Source of the DNA: Samsonia erythrinae
GTDB lineage: Bacteria > Pseudomonadota > Gammaproteobacteria > Enterobacterales > Enterobacteriaceae
DNA: 64,000 nucleotides
NCBI RefSeq assembly: GCF_004342665.1
Contig: NZ_SMBY01000003.1
Coordinates: 62,001 to 126,000 of the forward strand
Reading direction: 5' to 3'
Made by a program: the position numbers and the translations under genes. Below the pieces are notes generated by a model, which saw only the letters and a program-made list of their open reading frames with translations, was not told where the DNA came from and searched no databases. This document shows positions 9,091-20,500 of the stretch, one piece after another (the stretch's first letter is position 1; each line of letters opens with the position of its first letter).

Positions 9091-10332
9091 TTAAATCTTA
9101 CGGAAGATCAGCGAACCGTTGGTCCCGCCAAAACCGAAAGAGTTGCAAAGGGCGTATTCTATTCCACTCACCTGACGCGCCTCGTGCGGCACGAAATCCA
9201 AATCGCAACCGTCATCGGGGTTATCCAGATTGATCGTCGGCGGAACCGCCTGATCGCGCAGAGCAAGAATACTGAAGATAGACTCCACTGCCCCGGCTGC
9301 GCCGAGCAAATGGCCCGTCATGGATTTGGTCGAGCTGACCAGCACACGGCCAGCGTCAGCGCCAAACACAGATTTCACCGCCTGCGTTTCAGCTTTATCA
9401 CCCGCCGGCGTAGAGGTGCCATGCGCGTTAATATAACCGATCTGAGTCGTCGACAAGCCTGCGTCTCGCAACGCGTTTTCCATCGCCAACGCGGCGCCTG
9501 AGCCATCTTCCGGCGGTGACGTCATATGATACGCATCGCTGCTCATGCCAAAACCGACAACTTCCGCGTAGATTTTCGCACCGCGTTTTTTCGCGTGTTC
9601 ATATTCTTCCAGCACCATAATGCCGGAACCGTCGCCCAGCACAAAGCCATCGCGATCTTTATCCCACGGGCGACTCGCCGCCTGAGGGTCCTCATTGCGT
9701 GTAGACAACGCACGCGCCGCGCCAAACCCGCCAACGCCCAACGGCGTACTGGCTTTTTCCGCCCCACCGGCCAACATTACATCCGCATCGTTGTAAGCAA
9801 TGGTACGTGCTGCGTAACCGATGTTGTGCACGCCGGAGGTACAGGCGGTGGCGATTGAGATACTCGGGCCACGCAGTCCATACATGATGGTAAGGTGGCC
9901 GGCGACCATGTTGACAATGGTCGATGGTACGAAGAACGGGCTGATTTTGCGAGGGCCGCTTTTGACCAACGCATTATGGTTTTCTTCAATAAGCCCCAGA
10001 CCGCCGATACCGGAGCCAATCGCCGCACCGATACGCGATGCGTTTTCATCCGTTACTTCCAGACCAGAATCCTGCATGGCCTGTACGCCAGCAGCAACCC
10101 CGTATTGAATGAAGGCATCCATTTTGCGAGCTTCTTTACGCGAAATGAATTCCTCAGAATTAAAATTCTTTACTAAGCCAGCAAAACGCGTTGCATAGGC
10201 ACTAGTATCGAAATGGTCGATCAGGCTGATACCACTCTGACCGGCAAGAAGAGCACTCCAGGTAGACTCAACTGTATTGCCGACAGGAGATAACATGCCC
10301 AGTCCGGTCACAACTACTCGACGCTTAGACAC
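9091..10332 (-). CDS. fabF: Beta-ketoacyl-ACP synthase II FabF
   Basis: Condensing enzyme for chain elongation in type II fatty acid synthesis, in particular palmitoleate to cis-vaccenate and hence thermal adjustment of membranes. The nucleophile is Cys164 in ATACTSG; histidines lie in [11 protein letters not shown] (about 304) and [12 protein letters not shown] (about 341). Length 413 aa as in E. coli. It is separated from acpP by a hairpin that can act as an attenuating terminator. Confidence 0.97.
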   Translation of the reverse strand: MSKRRVVVTGLGMLSPVGNTVESTWSALLAGQSGISLIDHFDTSAYATRFAGLVKNFNSEEFISRKEARKMDAFIQYGVAAGVQAMQDSGLEVTDENASRIGAAIGSGIGGLGLIEENHNALVKSGPRKISPFFVPSTIVNMVAGHLTIMYGLRGPSISIATACTSGVHNIGYAARTIAYNDADVMLAGGAEKASTPLGVGGFGAARALSTRNEDPQAASRPWDKDRDGFVLGDGSGIMVLEEYEHAKKRGAKIYAEVVGFGMSSDAYHMTSPPEDGSGAALAMENALRDAGLSTTQIGYINAHGTSTPAGDKAETQAVKSVFGADAGRVLVSSTKSMTGHLLGAAGAVESIFSILALRDQAVPPTINLDNPDDGCDLDFVPHEARQVSGIEYALCNSFGFGGTNGSLIFRKI

Positions 10333-10371
10333 GCTTATCCTCCAGGGAGGGAAAAAAAATCACTGCGGGAC

Positions 10372-10402
10372 AAAAAAACTTAGGCGGTCGAATGACCGCC
10401 TA
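10372..10402 (-). terminator. acpP-fabF intergenic terminator / attenuator
   Basis: Stem AGGCGGTC / GACCGCCT (10382-10401) with loop GAAT. On the minus strand it is followed by AAG and seven T. Placed just after acpP, it would end most acpP transcripts and let a fraction continue into fabF, in line with the much greater need for ACP. Confidence 0.82.
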
Positions 10403-10413
10403 GATATGTTCGC

Positions 10414-10650
10414 TTACTGCTGGTTAGCCTGAATGAAATCAATGGCTGCCTGAACAGTCGTGATTTTTTCAGCTTCTTCGTCTGGAATCTCAGTATCAAA
10501 TTCTTCTTCCAGAGCCATTACCAGCTCAACGGTGTCAAGAGAATCAGCGCCGAGGTCATCAACGAAAGAAGCATTGTTTACGACTTCTTCCTGCTTAACA
10601 CCAAGCTGTTCAACGATGATTTTCTTAACGCGTTCTTCGATAGTGCTCAT
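10414..10650 (-). CDS. acpP: Acyl carrier protein AcpP
   Basis: Carrier of acyl intermediates in fatty acid, lipid A and lipoate synthesis. 78 residues, acidic, with the 4-prime-phosphopantetheine serine at Ser37 in GADSLDT and the universal [19 protein letters not shown] helix II context. Its flanks (fabG upstream, fabF downstream) are the standard arrangement. A 154-base gap before it probably holds its own strong promoter. Confidence 0.98.
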   Translation of the reverse strand: MSTIEERVKKIIVEQLGVKQEEVVNNASFVDDLGADSLDTVELVMALEEEFDTEIPDEEAEKITTVQAAIDFIQANQQ

Positions 10651-10804
10651 ACTCTTAAATTTCCTATCAAAACTCGCTTTCGCGATGGTTTTCGTAGTGT
10701 ATAAAATGTTTGAAAAGATGCAACAAAATCTCGGCTGGTCGAACCACGATTTTATACTATTTTGCGGTTATCACCGCAAATAATGCAAATAGTTTTCGAG
10801 CTTT

Positions 10805-11539
10805 TTAGATCATATACATGCCGCCATTGACATGCAATGTTTCGCCAGTAATGTAAGCAGCCTCATCAGAGGCTAAAAATACAACAGCATTGGCGATTTC
10901 TTTCGCATCACCGAGTCGGTTAGCGGGAACCTGCGTCAAAATGCCTGCTCGCTGTTCTTCTGTCAATGCCTGAGTCATATCTGTTTCAATAAAACCAGGC
11001 GCAACCACGTTGACCGTAATGCCGCGAGAGGCCACTTCGCGCGCGAGGGATTTACTGAACCCAATCAGCCCCGCCTTCGCAGCCGCATAGTTGGCTTGCC
11101 CTGCATTGCCCATTGTTCCTACAACGGAACCGATGGTAATGATACGGCCAAAACGTTTTTTCATCATGGCGCGCATCACGGCTTTGGACATCCGGAATAC
11201 CGAAGTCAGATTGGTATCCAGAATATCTTGCCATTCATCATCTTTCATGCGCATCAGCAGGTTATCACGAGTGATACCGGCGTTATTGATCAGAATATCA
11301 ACGTCGCCAAACTCCGCGCGAATTTCTGCTAATACGTTTTCCACTGAAGCCGCATCGGCAACATTCAGCTTATAACCTTTACCGTTCTCACCCAGCCAGG
11401 CGCTAATCGCTTCAGCCCCTTTTTCGCTGGTTGCGGTACCTATGACTTTTGCCCCGCGGGCAACCAACGTCTCGGCGATGGCTCGCCCTATACCCCGGCT
11501 TGCGCCAGTAACCAGTGCAACTTTCCCCTGAAAACTCAT
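10805..11539 (-). CDS. fabG: 3-oxoacyl-ACP reductase FabG
   Basis: NADPH-dependent short-chain dehydrogenase that reduces 3-ketoacyl-ACP. The Rossmann motif TGASRGIGRA is at residues 11-20; the catalytic triad is Ser138, Tyr151 and Lys155 (YAAAK), with NNAG at 86-89. The open frame begins 24 bases earlier, but MSFQGKVALVTG at 11539 matches the family start and is preceded by a GGAGA ribosome site. It lies 13 bases after fabD. Confidence 0.97.
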   Translation of the reverse strand: MSFQGKVALVTGASRGIGRAIAETLVARGAKVIGTATSEKGAEAISAWLGENGKGYKLNVADAASVENVLAEIRAEFGDVDILINNAGITRDNLLMRMKDDEWQDILDTNLTSVFRMSKAVMRAMMKKRFGRIITIGSVVGTMGNAGQANYAAAKAGLIGFSKSLAREVASRGITVNVVAPGFIETDMTQALTEEQRAGILTQVPANRLGDAKEIANAVVFLASDEAAYITGETLHVNGGMYMI

Positions 11540-11552
11540 GGTCTCTCCGTTC

Positions 11553-12482
11553 TTATTTCTCAATCGCCGCTGACAGAGAAGCAGGATCGTTCACCGCAGT
11601 TGCTGTCAGGCTATCGACGATTCGTTTGGTTAAACCGGTCAATACCTTGCCCGGTCCGACTTCCAGCAGCGACTCAACGCCCTGAGAAGCGATAAATTCA
11701 ACACATTCAGTCCAGCGAACGGGACGATAGAGCTGGCGCACCAGCGCATCACGGATCGCCTCTGGCGCCGTTTCGATGCGGGCATCAACATTATTTACCA
11801 CGGGAATGACAGGAGAATTAAACGTCACACTCTCCAGCGCGACGGCCAGTTTCTCTGCCGCCGGCGCCATCAAGGCACAGTGTGACGGTACGCTGACAGG
11901 CAACGGCAAAGCACGCTTCGCGCCAGCCGCTTTGCACGCCGCGCCAGCACGTTCGACGGCGTCTTTATGACCCGCAATCACTACCTGTCCCGGTGAATTA
12001 AAGTTTACCGGAGACACCACCTGCCCCTGCGCAGACGCTTCACACGCTTTAACAATCGCCTCATTGTCCAGCCCGATAATGGCGTACATCGCGCCGGTCC
12101 CTTCCGGCACCGCCTCCTGCATCAGTTTGCCGCGTAACTCGACCAGACTGACAGCCTGTTGGAAATCGAGCGCCCCGGCACATACCAGCGCGGAATATTC
12201 CCCAAGGCTATGACCGGACATCAATGCCGGCGTTTTCCCACCATGCTGCTGCCAGACGCGCCAGATAGCAACAGAGGCCGTCAGTAACGCAGGTTGCGTC
12301 TGCCAGGTTTTGTTCAACGCTTCAACTGGCCCCTGTTGGGTAAGCTGCCACAAATCATAGCCTAAAACTTCAGAGGCCTGAGCAAATGTCTCGGCAACGA
12401 TCGGGTATTCAGCGGCCAGATCCGCCAGCATGCCGACCGTCTGCGATCCCTGACCGGGAAACACCATTGCAAATTGCGTCAT
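11553..12482 (-). CDS. fabD: Malonyl-CoA:ACP transacylase FabD
   Basis: Loads malonate onto ACP, supplying the extender unit for fatty acid synthesis. The nucleophile is Ser92 in GHSLGEYSA, with the histidine in SVPSHCALM at about 201 and the N-terminal FPGQGSQ. 309 aa, as in E. coli. It is the third gene of the fabH-fabD-fabG-acpP series, 17 bases from fabH. Confidence 0.97.
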   Translation of the reverse strand: MTQFAMVFPGQGSQTVGMLADLAAEYPIVAETFAQASEVLGYDLWQLTQQGPVEALNKTWQTQPALLTASVAIWRVWQQHGGKTPALMSGHSLGEYSALVCAGALDFQQAVSLVELRGKLMQEAVPEGTGAMYAIIGLDNEAIVKACEASAQGQVVSPVNFNSPGQVVIAGHKDAVERAGAACKAAGAKRALPLPVSVPSHCALMAPAAEKLAVALESVTFNSPVIPVVNNVDARIETAPEAIRDALVRQLYRPVRWTECVEFIASQGVESLLEVGPGKVLTGLTKRIVDSLTATAVNDPASLSAAIEK

Positions 12483-12499
12483 ATCACAATCCTGTTTAA

Positions 12500-13453
12500 T
12501 TAAAAACGAACCAGTGCGGAACCCCAGGTAAAGCCGCCGCCGAAAGCTTCAAGCAGCACTAACTGTCCTGGTTTAATACGCCCGTCTCGCACCGCTTCAT
12601 CCAACGCGGAAGGCACGGAAGCGGCGGAGGTGTTGCCATGACGATCCAACGTCACAACGACCTTGTCCATTCCCATGCCCAGTTTTTTCGCGGTGGCGGT
12701 GATGATTCTCAGATTGGCCTGATGAGGAACCAGCCAATCTATTTCACTTTTATCCAGTTGAGCCGCCTGCAGCGTTTCTTCAACAATATGCGCCAATTCC
12801 GTGACCGCCACTTTAAAGACCTCATTACCCGCCATCGTCAGGTAAGCAGGCGTATCCTGGCGGCTACGGTCCTGATGCGGCAACGCCAGCAGCTCGCCGT
12901 AACGACCATCGGCATGCAAATGGGTAGAAAGAATGCCCGGTTGCTCTGATGCCGTTAACAGCACAGCTCCAGCACCGTCGCCGAACAGAATCAGCGTACC
13001 GCGATCTTCAGGATCCAATGTACGAGACAAAGCATCAGAACCCACCACCAGCGCGTATTTTACCGTGCCGTTTTTAACATATTGATCGGCAACGCTTAAA
13101 GCGTAAGTGAACCCCGCGCAGGCCGCAGCCAGATCGAAAGCAATGGTATCTTTGATGCCCAGCAGTTGTTGAATCTGGCAGGCTGAACTGGGAAACGCAT
13201 GGCTTGATGATGTCGTCGCGACGATCAGCAACCCCACCTCAGACGCATCGACGTTCGCCATTTCCAACGCGTTTTGCGCTGCCCGGCATCCCATGGTCGC
13301 GACATTTTCATCCGCCGCAGCAATGCGACGTTCACGAATTCCGGTACGCGTGACGATCCATTCGTCCGACGTCTCCACCATTTTCTCTAAATCAGCGTTC
13401 GTCCTGATTTCTTCAGGCAAATAGCTGCCCGTTCCGATTATTTTTGTATACAT
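12500..13453 (-). CDS. fabH: Beta-ketoacyl-ACP synthase III FabH
   Basis: Initiates fatty acid synthesis by condensing acetyl-CoA with malonyl-ACP. The catalytic residues are Cys112 in AACAGF, His in [10 protein letters not shown] (about 244) and Asn in [10 protein letters not shown] (about 274). 317 aa, same as E. coli. The start lies six bases after the plsX stop, indicating a shared transcript. Confidence 0.97.
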   Translation of the reverse strand: MYTKIIGTGSYLPEEIRTNADLEKMVETSDEWIVTRTGIRERRIAAADENVATMGCRAAQNALEMANVDASEVGLLIVATTSSSHAFPSSACQIQQLLGIKDTIAFDLAAACAGFTYALSVADQYVKNGTVKYALVVGSDALSRTLDPEDRGTLILFGDGAGAVLLTASEQPGILSTHLHADGRYGELLALPHQDRSRQDTPAYLTMAGNEVFKVAVTELAHIVEETLQAAQLDKSEIDWLVPHQANLRIITATAKKLGMGMDKVVVTLDRHGNTSAASVPSALDEAVRDGRIKPGQLVLLEAFGGGFTWGSALVRF

Positions 13454-13459
13454 GTACGC

Positions 13460-14506
13460 TTAGTCACTCTTGGGTAATACCGCTTGTAGACGGGCGGCAA
13501 TTCGTTCAGGAAGCTGCCGCCGTACCGCCTGCATTGCCTGCTCGATAGCAACCGCAAACGCTTTCTGGTTTGCTGCGCCGTGGCTTTTGATTACAGTTCC
13601 CCGTAATCCTAACAGACATGCGCCGTTATACTGATCGGGATTCAAATGACTGAAACGCTTTGATAACCGTGTTTTTAACCAGCGTCCCAACCATTTCAAC
13701 CACCAGGACTGTTTTTGTTTTTTCGTCGGGTCCGAAGCGGGTGATTTTAGCAATGACAGGAACATCCTGACCATGCCCTCCACCGTTTTCAATGTGACAT
13801 TCCCCACGAAGCCGTCACAAACCATCACATCCGTTTTTCCTGTCAGCAAATCATTGCCTTCCAGATAACCAATGTAGTTTATTGACGGCGCCTCTTTTAA
13901 CTGCGCCGCCGCATCACGGATCGTGCTTAATCCTTTGCTTTCTTCTTCACCAATATTCAACAATGCGACGCGGGGATTCGTCAGCGCCAGCACTTCTTCC
14001 GCCATCACCGAGCCCATCACGGCAAACTGAACCAGCATCGTGCTATCACAATCGACATTCGCCCCAAGATCCAGCACGACCGTTTTTCCGCGCTGTTGAT
14101 GGGGTAAGACTGACACCAACGCCGGTCGTTCAATCCCCTCAAGCGGTTTAATCAGAAGCTTGGCCAACCCCATCAGTGCGCCCGTATTACCCGCACTCAC
14201 GCAAGCTTGCGCTCTGCCCTCTTTCACCAATTCAAGCGCAATGCGCATTGAGGTACCACGACTCGCACGAATAGCCTGCGACGGTCTTGCATCACTGGCA
14301 ATAACCGATTCTGCTGGAACAACGTCTAAACGGGACAGCAACTCAGAATCGACTTTGGCAAGTAATGGGGTAATCGCAGCGGGATCGCCGACTAATAACA
14401 AATTGAGGACTGGATTTGAAGCCAGTGCCTGCAACGCAGCAGGCACTGTCACGCAGGGACCGAAATCCCCGCCCATCGCATCTAACGCCAGAGTTAGGCG
14501 TGTCAA
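13460..14506 (-). CDS. plsX: Phosphate acyltransferase PlsX
   Basis: Peripheral membrane enzyme making acyl-phosphate from acyl-ACP for phospholipid synthesis. The N-terminus [14 protein letters not shown] and the internal [26 protein letters not shown] and [12 protein letters not shown] are PlsX hallmarks. There is no ATG at the expected place: the TTG at 14506 gives [12 protein letters not shown] aligned with the E. coli start and has an AAGG seven bases upstream. Another TTG at 14521 is possible but lacks that support. It follows rpmF closely. Confidence 0.94.
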   Translation of the reverse strand: MTRLTLALDAMGGDFGPCVTVPAALQALASNPVLNLLLVGDPAAITPLLAKVDSELLSRLDVVPAESVIASDARPSQAIRASRGTSMRIALELVKEGRAQACVSAGNTGALMGLAKLLIKPLEGIERPALVSVLPHQQRGKTVVLDLGANVDCDSTMLVQFAVMGSVMAEEVLALTNPRVALLNIGEEESKGLSTIRDAAAQLKEAPSINYIGYLEGNDLLTGKTDVMVCDGFVGNVTLKTVEGMVRMFLSLLKSPASDPTKKQKQSWWLKWLGRWLKTRLSKRFSHLNPDQYNGACLLGLRGTVIKSHGAANQKAFAVAIEQAMQAVRRQLPERIAARLQAVLPKSD

Positions 14507-14535
14507 GATATTGCCTTGCAAATAATTCGCAAGAA

Positions 14536-14706
14536 TTACTTGGCAATGACCTTGCGACCGCGGTAGTAACCGTCCGCAGTGATGTGGTGACGCAGGTGAG
14601 TTTCGCCAGAAACTTTATCTACGGATACAGAAGCGGTAGTCAGCGCATCGTGTGAACGACGCATACCACGTTTGGAACGGCTAGGTTTGTTCTGTTGTAC
14701 GGCCAT
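14536..14706 (-). CDS. rpmF: 50S ribosomal protein L32
   Basis: 56-residue basic ribosomal protein. The translation begins [20 protein letters not shown] and ends [10 protein letters not shown], essentially the enterobacterial L32 sequence. It lies between yceD (16 bases away) and plsX, the invariant yceD-rpmF-plsX arrangement that links ribosome and membrane synthesis. Confidence 0.97.
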   Translation of the reverse strand: MAVQQNKPSRSKRGMRRSHDALTTASVSVDKVSGETHLRHHITADGYYRGRKVIAK

Positions 14707-14722
14707 GGACCTTACTCCTTAA

Positions 14723-15244
14723 TTACTTACGCTTTAAACTGGCTAATACGGCAAACGGATTTGGCTTTTCCGCCTCTTCAGGCAGTTGACCAAACACCAT
14801 GTCCGCTTCGGACACTTCACAGTGTTCAGAATCATGCACCGGAACGATAGGCAACGTCAGAATAATTTCATCCTCGATCATTGCCAGCAGATCGACTTCG
14901 CCGAATTCATCGACGCCGATCGGTTCATACGCTTCCGGTAACGCTTCGGCCTGTTCATCATTGACGACCGGGCTGAAACAAAATGTCGCATGGACCTGAT
15001 GTTCAAACGGCTTTCCGCAACGTTGGCACATCAGTGTGACCGTAACGTCCGCATTACCGTCAATCACCGCCAGGCGCTGATTATCAATATTGAAAGATAA
15101 GGAGGCCTGAACATCACTATCCACACTCACCACTGATTCGGCAACCCGCGCTACTTGTTCAGGCAAATAGACACCAACATAGTCTAAACGCTTTTGAGCA
15201 GTGCGAACCGCATCAAGGGTTAAGGGTAATTTTACCTTTTGCAT
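14723..15244 (-). CDS. yceD: YceD, 23S rRNA accumulation protein (DUF177)
   Basis: 173-residue DUF177 protein. Members are needed for normal 23S rRNA accumulation in bacteria and plants; the mechanism is unknown. A CxxC pair ([10 protein letters not shown]) sits near residue 76 and an acidic segment fills the middle. First gene of the rpmF-plsX-fab operon. Confidence 0.92.
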   Translation of the reverse strand: MQKVKLPLTLDAVRTAQKRLDYVGVYLPEQVARVAESVVSVDSDVQASLSFNIDNQRLAVIDGNADVTVTLMCQRCGKPFEHQVHATFCFSPVVNDEQAEALPEAYEPIGVDEFGEVDLLAMIEDEIILTLPIVPVHDSEHCEVSEADMVFGQLPEEAEKPNPFAVLASLKRK

Positions 15245-15384
15245 AGGGCGCGCATATTAACGTCGTAACGACATAGAGTCAAAGAAAAAGGCAGTGAAGC
15301 GCCGCCTTTCACCAATATTCGCTTCCAGAGCGGCGCATAGTTTAAAATGCCTTTCATTATTACGCCATGGTTTATCAAAAAATT

Positions 15385-15969
15385 ATGCAGCAGATTATCC
15401 TCGCTTCAACATCACCTTACCGCCGGGCCTTACTGGAAAAACTGGCCATCCCTTTTATTTGCGCATCGCCCGATATTGACGAAACGCCCCACCCCGGCGA
15501 AAACGCCCGCGATCTCGTGATTCGTCTTGCTGAAAACAAAGCGCGGGCGCTGGCTGCACAATATCCCGCTCATCTGATTATCGGTTCCGATCAGGTTTGC
15601 GTGCTGGAAGATACGATTACGGGGAAGCCCTATAATAAGGTCAATGCCACGCGACAATTACAACAGGCCAGCGGAAAATGCGTTTCATTCTTTACCGGTT
15701 TGGCACTTTTTAATAGCGCGACTCAAAACATGCAGAGCATTGCGGAACCCTTTGACGTGTATTTCCGTGCGCTGACACAGACTGAAATCAGCGGCTATCT
15801 GGATAAAGAACAACCCTGGAACTGCGCTGGCAGTTTTAAAAGTGAAGGGCTGGGCATTACCTTATTCGAGCGACTATCCGGGCGAGATCCCAATGCGCTC
15901 ATTGGGCTACCGCTGATCGCGCTGACGCACATGCTGAGACAGGAAGGCATCAATCCGCTGACGGTATGA
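15385..15969 (+). CDS. yceF: Maf-family 7-methyl-GTP pyrophosphatase (YceF)
   Basis: Nucleotide pyrophosphatase of the Maf/HAM1 fold, YceF subgroup, which hydrolyses m7GTP and may clear modified nucleotides. [25 protein letters not shown] and [11 protein letters not shown] are all present. The frame is open from an ATG at 15367, but the ATG at 15385 ([10 protein letters not shown]) aligns with the E. coli start. No clear Shine-Dalgarno precedes either, so the start is uncertain. It is divergent from yceD. Confidence 0.92.
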   Translation: MQQIILASTSPYRRALLEKLAIPFICASPDIDETPHPGENARDLVIRLAENKARALAAQYPAHLIIGSDQVCVLEDTITGKPYNKVNATRQLQQASGKCVSFFTGLALFNSATQNMQSIAEPFDVYFRALTQTEISGYLDKEQPWNCAGSFKSEGLGITLFERLSGRDPNALIGLPLIALTHMLRQEGINPLTV

Positions 15970-16024
15970 AATGACGCGGGATAGCCCGATGACGAACTAT
16001 CCCGGAGGAGAAACCGGACGGTGT

Positions 16025-16981
16025 TTAAGATTTCGTCTTACGCAGCGTTTGCAAACATTGACGAAGCGCGTTATCCAATGGGGCTTCAATCCTCAGCGTC
16101 TCGCCGGAATGAGGATGTTCAAAACGTAGCGCCTGCGCATGCAGGAACAAACGTTTTAGCCCCGTATTTGCCAGTTGCCGATCAAATTCGCGATCGCCGT
16201 AACGATCGTCAAACGCAATGGGGTGCCCGGCATGCAAAGTATGCACGCGAATCTGATGCGTACGTCCAGTAACCGGGCTCGCCCGCACCAATGTCGCATG
16301 CTCAAAACGCTCTTCAACTTTAAAGCGTGTCTCCGATGGCTTACCTTCGCTGTCTACCCGCACCACGCGTTCACCACTTTGCAGCGTATTCTTAAGCAAC
16401 GGCGCCTGTATGACCTTGCAATGAGACTGCCACTGGCCGCGAACCAACGCGAGGTAATCTTTTTGCATCCCTTTCAGGCGCAGTTGCTCATGCAATGACC
16501 GCAGCGCCGAGCGCTTTTTCGCGACCAGTAAAACGCCGGAAGTATCACGATCGAGACGGTGTACCAACTCCAGAAAACGCGCTTGCGGGCGCAAAGCGCG
16601 CAACCCCTCGATCACGCCAAAGCTTAAGCCGCTCCCGCCATGTACCGCTGTCCCTGACGGCTTGTTTAACACCAGCAGGTAATCATCTTCATAAAGAATA
16701 CACTCCGCCAGCGCGGCGACTTTACCAAGGCTGGCAGAAACAGGCGCTTCGTCACGTTCAGCCTGTCGAACAGGCGGAATGCGGATTTCATCGCCATCGA
16801 GCAATTTGTATTCTGGCTTGACCCGCTTCTTATTTATCCTTACCTCGCCTTTTCGCAAGATGCGGTAGATCAGACTTTTAGGCACACCCTTTAAGCGGGT
16901 ATGCAGGAAATTATCGATGCGCTGCCCCGCTTCATCTGCGGAGATAGTCACAAATTGTACTGAAGGATGATCTGTTTTCAT
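16025..16981 (-). CDS. rluC: 23S rRNA pseudouridine(955/2504/2580) synthase RluC
   Basis: Isomerises three uridines of 23S rRNA near the peptidyl transferase centre. An N-terminal S4 RNA-binding domain (about residues 17-75) is followed by the RsuA/RluA catalytic domain with the nucleophile aspartate in HRLDRDTSG (about 144) and SPVTGRTHQIRVH. The start MKTDHPSVQF at 16981 matches E. coli; eight extra codons upstream are open but unlikely. Divergent from rne, as in E. coli. Confidence 0.95.
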   Translation of the reverse strand: MKTDHPSVQFVTISADEAGQRIDNFLHTRLKGVPKSLIYRILRKGEVRINKKRVKPEYKLLDGDEIRIPPVRQAERDEAPVSASLGKVAALAECILYEDDYLLVLNKPSGTAVHGGSGLSFGVIEGLRALRPQARFLELVHRLDRDTSGVLLVAKKRSALRSLHEQLRLKGMQKDYLALVRGQWQSHCKVIQAPLLKNTLQSGERVVRVDSEGKPSETRFKVEERFEHATLVRASPVTGRTHQIRVHTLHAGHPIAFDDRYGDREFDRQLANTGLKRLFLHAQALRFEHPHSGETLRIEAPLDNALRQCLQTLRKTKS

Positions 16982-17561
16982 GATGCGCGATTCTAAATAG
17001 AGCAACCCAATAGCGCCACTTCTTTTTCTGTGCTTAACTGTGTGTCTGACTTATAAAGATATTGTTACATCGGCGGGTCAAGCAGGCTTAGCGTCAAACT
17101 CTGCCTGTTTTGGTGATGGCGACAGAACTATCTTTATACAGACAGGCAAAGTCACCTTGCTATAACGGTGTCAGCAGTGGAATAATGCTTTTGCGTTTCC
17201 CACGCGGGTTTCCGATAAAACGAGGGAAATTGCGAAATTATTAAGTTTGCCTGATAGCGCACACACGCAGCAATGGCGTAAGACGTAATGCGAAATCAAG
17301 CAGTTAGCGGGCTGCGGACTGCAGCTTGGCCGGCAAATGGAATCAGGTCTGGCGACATTCTTCAGAAGCGGTTCCCCCAGTAAATGCGCTGTTTTCCATC
17401 AGGAAAAACAGGCTACCGAAACATGCGCCTCTATGCAGGCGACAACCGGGAGGTTGACGTCCCTGCGATAAGCCACGAGGCCATCGGTTCACTCCGGTCA
17501 TGCGGTTCTTTTGTCCGCAGCTCTATCAATAATGCAAGTAAAAATAACGAGTAAGTTGAAG
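16982..17561 (+). promoter_or_regulatory. rne promoter region and long 5-prime leader
   Basis: 580 bases without a gene between divergent rluC and rne. By analogy with E. coli it holds the rne promoters and a leader of several hundred nucleotides that RNase E binds and cleaves to limit its own synthesis. The stretch GTTGACGTCCCTGCGATAAG (about 17453-17472) resembles the conserved hp2 segment, and TGCGG/CCGCA near 17500-17518 can form a second hairpin before the AUG. No other gene is evident. Confidence 0.65.
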
Positions 17562-20500
17562 ATGAAAAGAATGTTAATTAACGCAACTCAGCAGGAAGAG
17601 TTGCGTGTTGCTTTGGTTGATGGTCAACGGCTGTATGATCTGGATATCGAAAGTCCCGGTCATGAGCAGAAAAAAGCAAATATCTACAAAGGTAAAATCA
17701 CGCGTATCGAACCCAGTCTTGAAGCGGCTTTCGTTGATTATGGCGCAGAAAGGCATGGTTTCCTCCCTCTTAAAGAGATCGCCCGCGAATACTTCCCCAA
17801 TAACTATGCTTCCCACGGTCGCCCTAACATTAAAGACGTGTTACGTGAAGGTCAGGAAGTCATCGTTCAGGTTGATAAGGAAGAGCGCGGCAACAAAGGC
17901 GCAGCGCTGACGACGTTTATCAGTCTGGCGGGCAGCTATCTGGTCTTGATGCCGAATAACCCGCGCGCTGGCGGCATATCTCGCCGAATCGAAGGTGACG
18001 ACCGCACCGAACTTAAAGAAGCATTGGGCTCTCTGCAACTGCCAGACGGTATGGGACTCATTGTTCGTACCGCGGGCGTGGGCAAATCTGCCGAAGCGCT
18101 GCAATGGGATCTGGCTTTCCGTCTGAAGCACTGGGACGCGATTAAAAAAGCGGCTGAAGGACGTCCGGCGCCCTTCCTGATCCATCAGGAAAGTAACGTG
18201 ATCGTGCGCGCATTCCGCGATTATCTGCGTCCGGATATCGGCGAAATCCTAATCGACAACCCCAAAATCGTCGATCTGGCGAAAGAGCATATTGCTGCGC
18301 TGGGTCGCCCCGATTTCAGCAGTAAGATTAAATTGTACAGCGGCGAAATTCCGTTATTCAGCCATTATCAGATCGAATCGCAGATCGAGTCGGCCTTCCA
18401 GCGTGAGGTTCGCCTGCCGTCCGGCGGTTCTATCGTTATTGATACCACCGAAGCGCTGACGGCTATCGATATCAACTCCGCTCGTGCGACGCGTGGGGGC
18501 GATATTGAGGAAACCGCCTTTAATACCAACCTTGAAGCCGCAGATGAAATTGCCCGTCAGTTGCGGCTGCGCGACCTTGGTGGCCTGATCGTTATCGATT
18601 TTATTGATATGACCCCGGTTCGCCACCAGCGCGAAGTTGAAAACCGTCTGCGTGACTCCGTTCGTCAGGATCGCGCTCGTATCCAGATTGGCCGCATTTC
18701 CCGCTTTGGTCTGTTGGAAATGTCGCGTCAGCGCCTGAGTCCTTCGTTGGGCGAATCCAGCCATCATGTTTGCCCTCGCTGTAGCGGCACCGGTACGATC
18801 CGTGACAACGAATCGCTTTCACTGTCTATTCTGCGTCTGATCGAAGAAGAGGCCCTGAAGGAAAATACCAAAGAAGTTCACGCCATCGTTCCCGTTCAGA
18901 TCGCGTCTTATCTGCTGAATGAGAAGCGTGATGCGGTGAATGCCATCGAAAAACGTCAAGGCGGCGTTCGTGCCATTATCGTGCCGCACGATGGCATGCA
19001 GACACCGCACTACTCTGTGGTTCGCGTTCGCAAAGGTGAAGAAAAACCAACGCTCAGCTACATGTTGCCTCAGCGGTTAGAAACCGAAACTCAGCAGTTG
19101 CAAGAAGAGCAAACGATTGAGCGTAAGCAACCTGAGCAGCCCGCTTTAGCGACGTTTTCCCTGGCAGACATGCCGACGGAAACCGCCGCGCCGGTGGCCA
19201 AAGCCGCGCCAGTCGTCGCTCAAGCCGCGGCGGAAACGCAGCCGGGCTTCATTAGCCGTTTCGTCAGCGCGCTAAAAGGTCTTTTTGCTTCCGAACCTGC
19301 CACAAAAGCGGCAGATACGCTTGATGAGCAGAAAGCCGAAGAAGAAAAATCCGCTGAAACGCAACGCCCTGAGCGTCGTCATTCGCGCCGTCAAGGCAGT
19401 AATCGCCGTGACCGTGGCTCACGAGACAATCGTGAGCAGCGCGATGACCCGCGCCGTAATAAGCGGCAAAATCCTGAGGAAGCGGTGGTAGACACGCTCT
19501 CAGACACCGCAGAGAAGGCCAGCGTTGAAGAACAACCGCGTCGCGAGCCGCGTGCTGAACGCCAGCGTCGCCGTCAGGAAGAGCGTCGCCAGTCTTCAGC
19601 AGAAACTAAAGCGCAATCTACGGCTGAAAATTCGGACGATAACACCGAGGAGCAGGATAAACCCGCTCAGGTTATGCCTCGCCGTCAGCGCCGTCAGCTC
19701 ACGCAGAAAGTACGTATTCAGTCAGAAAACGAACAAGCGACCGAGCCGGACAGCGTACAGCCTGTTGTTGAAACATCCACATTGTCTCCATCTGACGTCA
19801 ACACCATCAACGTTGCGGCAGACAGCCAGGAAACCGATAACGAGCAAAACGAGGCGAATCGCGCCAATAACGAGAATGGCAGTATGCCGCGTCGTTCACG
19901 TCGTTCACCTCGCCACCTGCGCGTTAGCGGTCAGCGTCGCCGCCGTTATCGCGATGAGCGCTACCCTTCTCAATCCGCGATGCCACTGGCGTTTGCTGCC
20001 GCATCGCCGGAAATGGCCTCAGGCAAGGTCTGGGTTAGCTATCCTGTCGCACAGGCGCAGCAGGCCGAAGGACAACAGCAGGAAGAAAGCCTCACCGCAA
20101 CAACGCCGCTGTTACCCGCCGTTATCGCCGCAACGGAACCTGAGCAAGTCAATACCGTAGAAACTCAAACGGTTGTGGACGCCGCGATTGTTGAAAACGG
20201 GACTCAGAACGAGACCGAGCCGACAGCAACCGCGCACACTGCTGACGTTATTCAGGATAGTAATGTTACTGATGTCGACGTCAGCGCCGATGGTAGCGAA
20301 ACCATTGTCGGATCAGCCATTGATAATACCGCGATCGACGATGCAATTGCCGCAGTGGCCGTAAGTGCAGTTGAAGAAGTGAAAGCGGTTGATGCGGATG
20401 AGGTCGTTAATACGGATGAAATTGTTGACACGACGGCTGACCATGCGAATGAGCAGATTGCAGATGATGTTGTCAACGAAGACATCCCATCTGAGGCTGA

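Noticed and set aside
10761-10780. Hairpin TTTGCGGT/ACCGCAAA between fabG and acpP as terminator
   Set aside because: No T tract follows on either strand; more likely part of the acpP promoter or leader region.
19525-20160. 211-codon frame inside rne
   Set aside because: Out-of-frame reading of the Arg-rich disordered tail of RNase E; composition follows from the overlapping gene.
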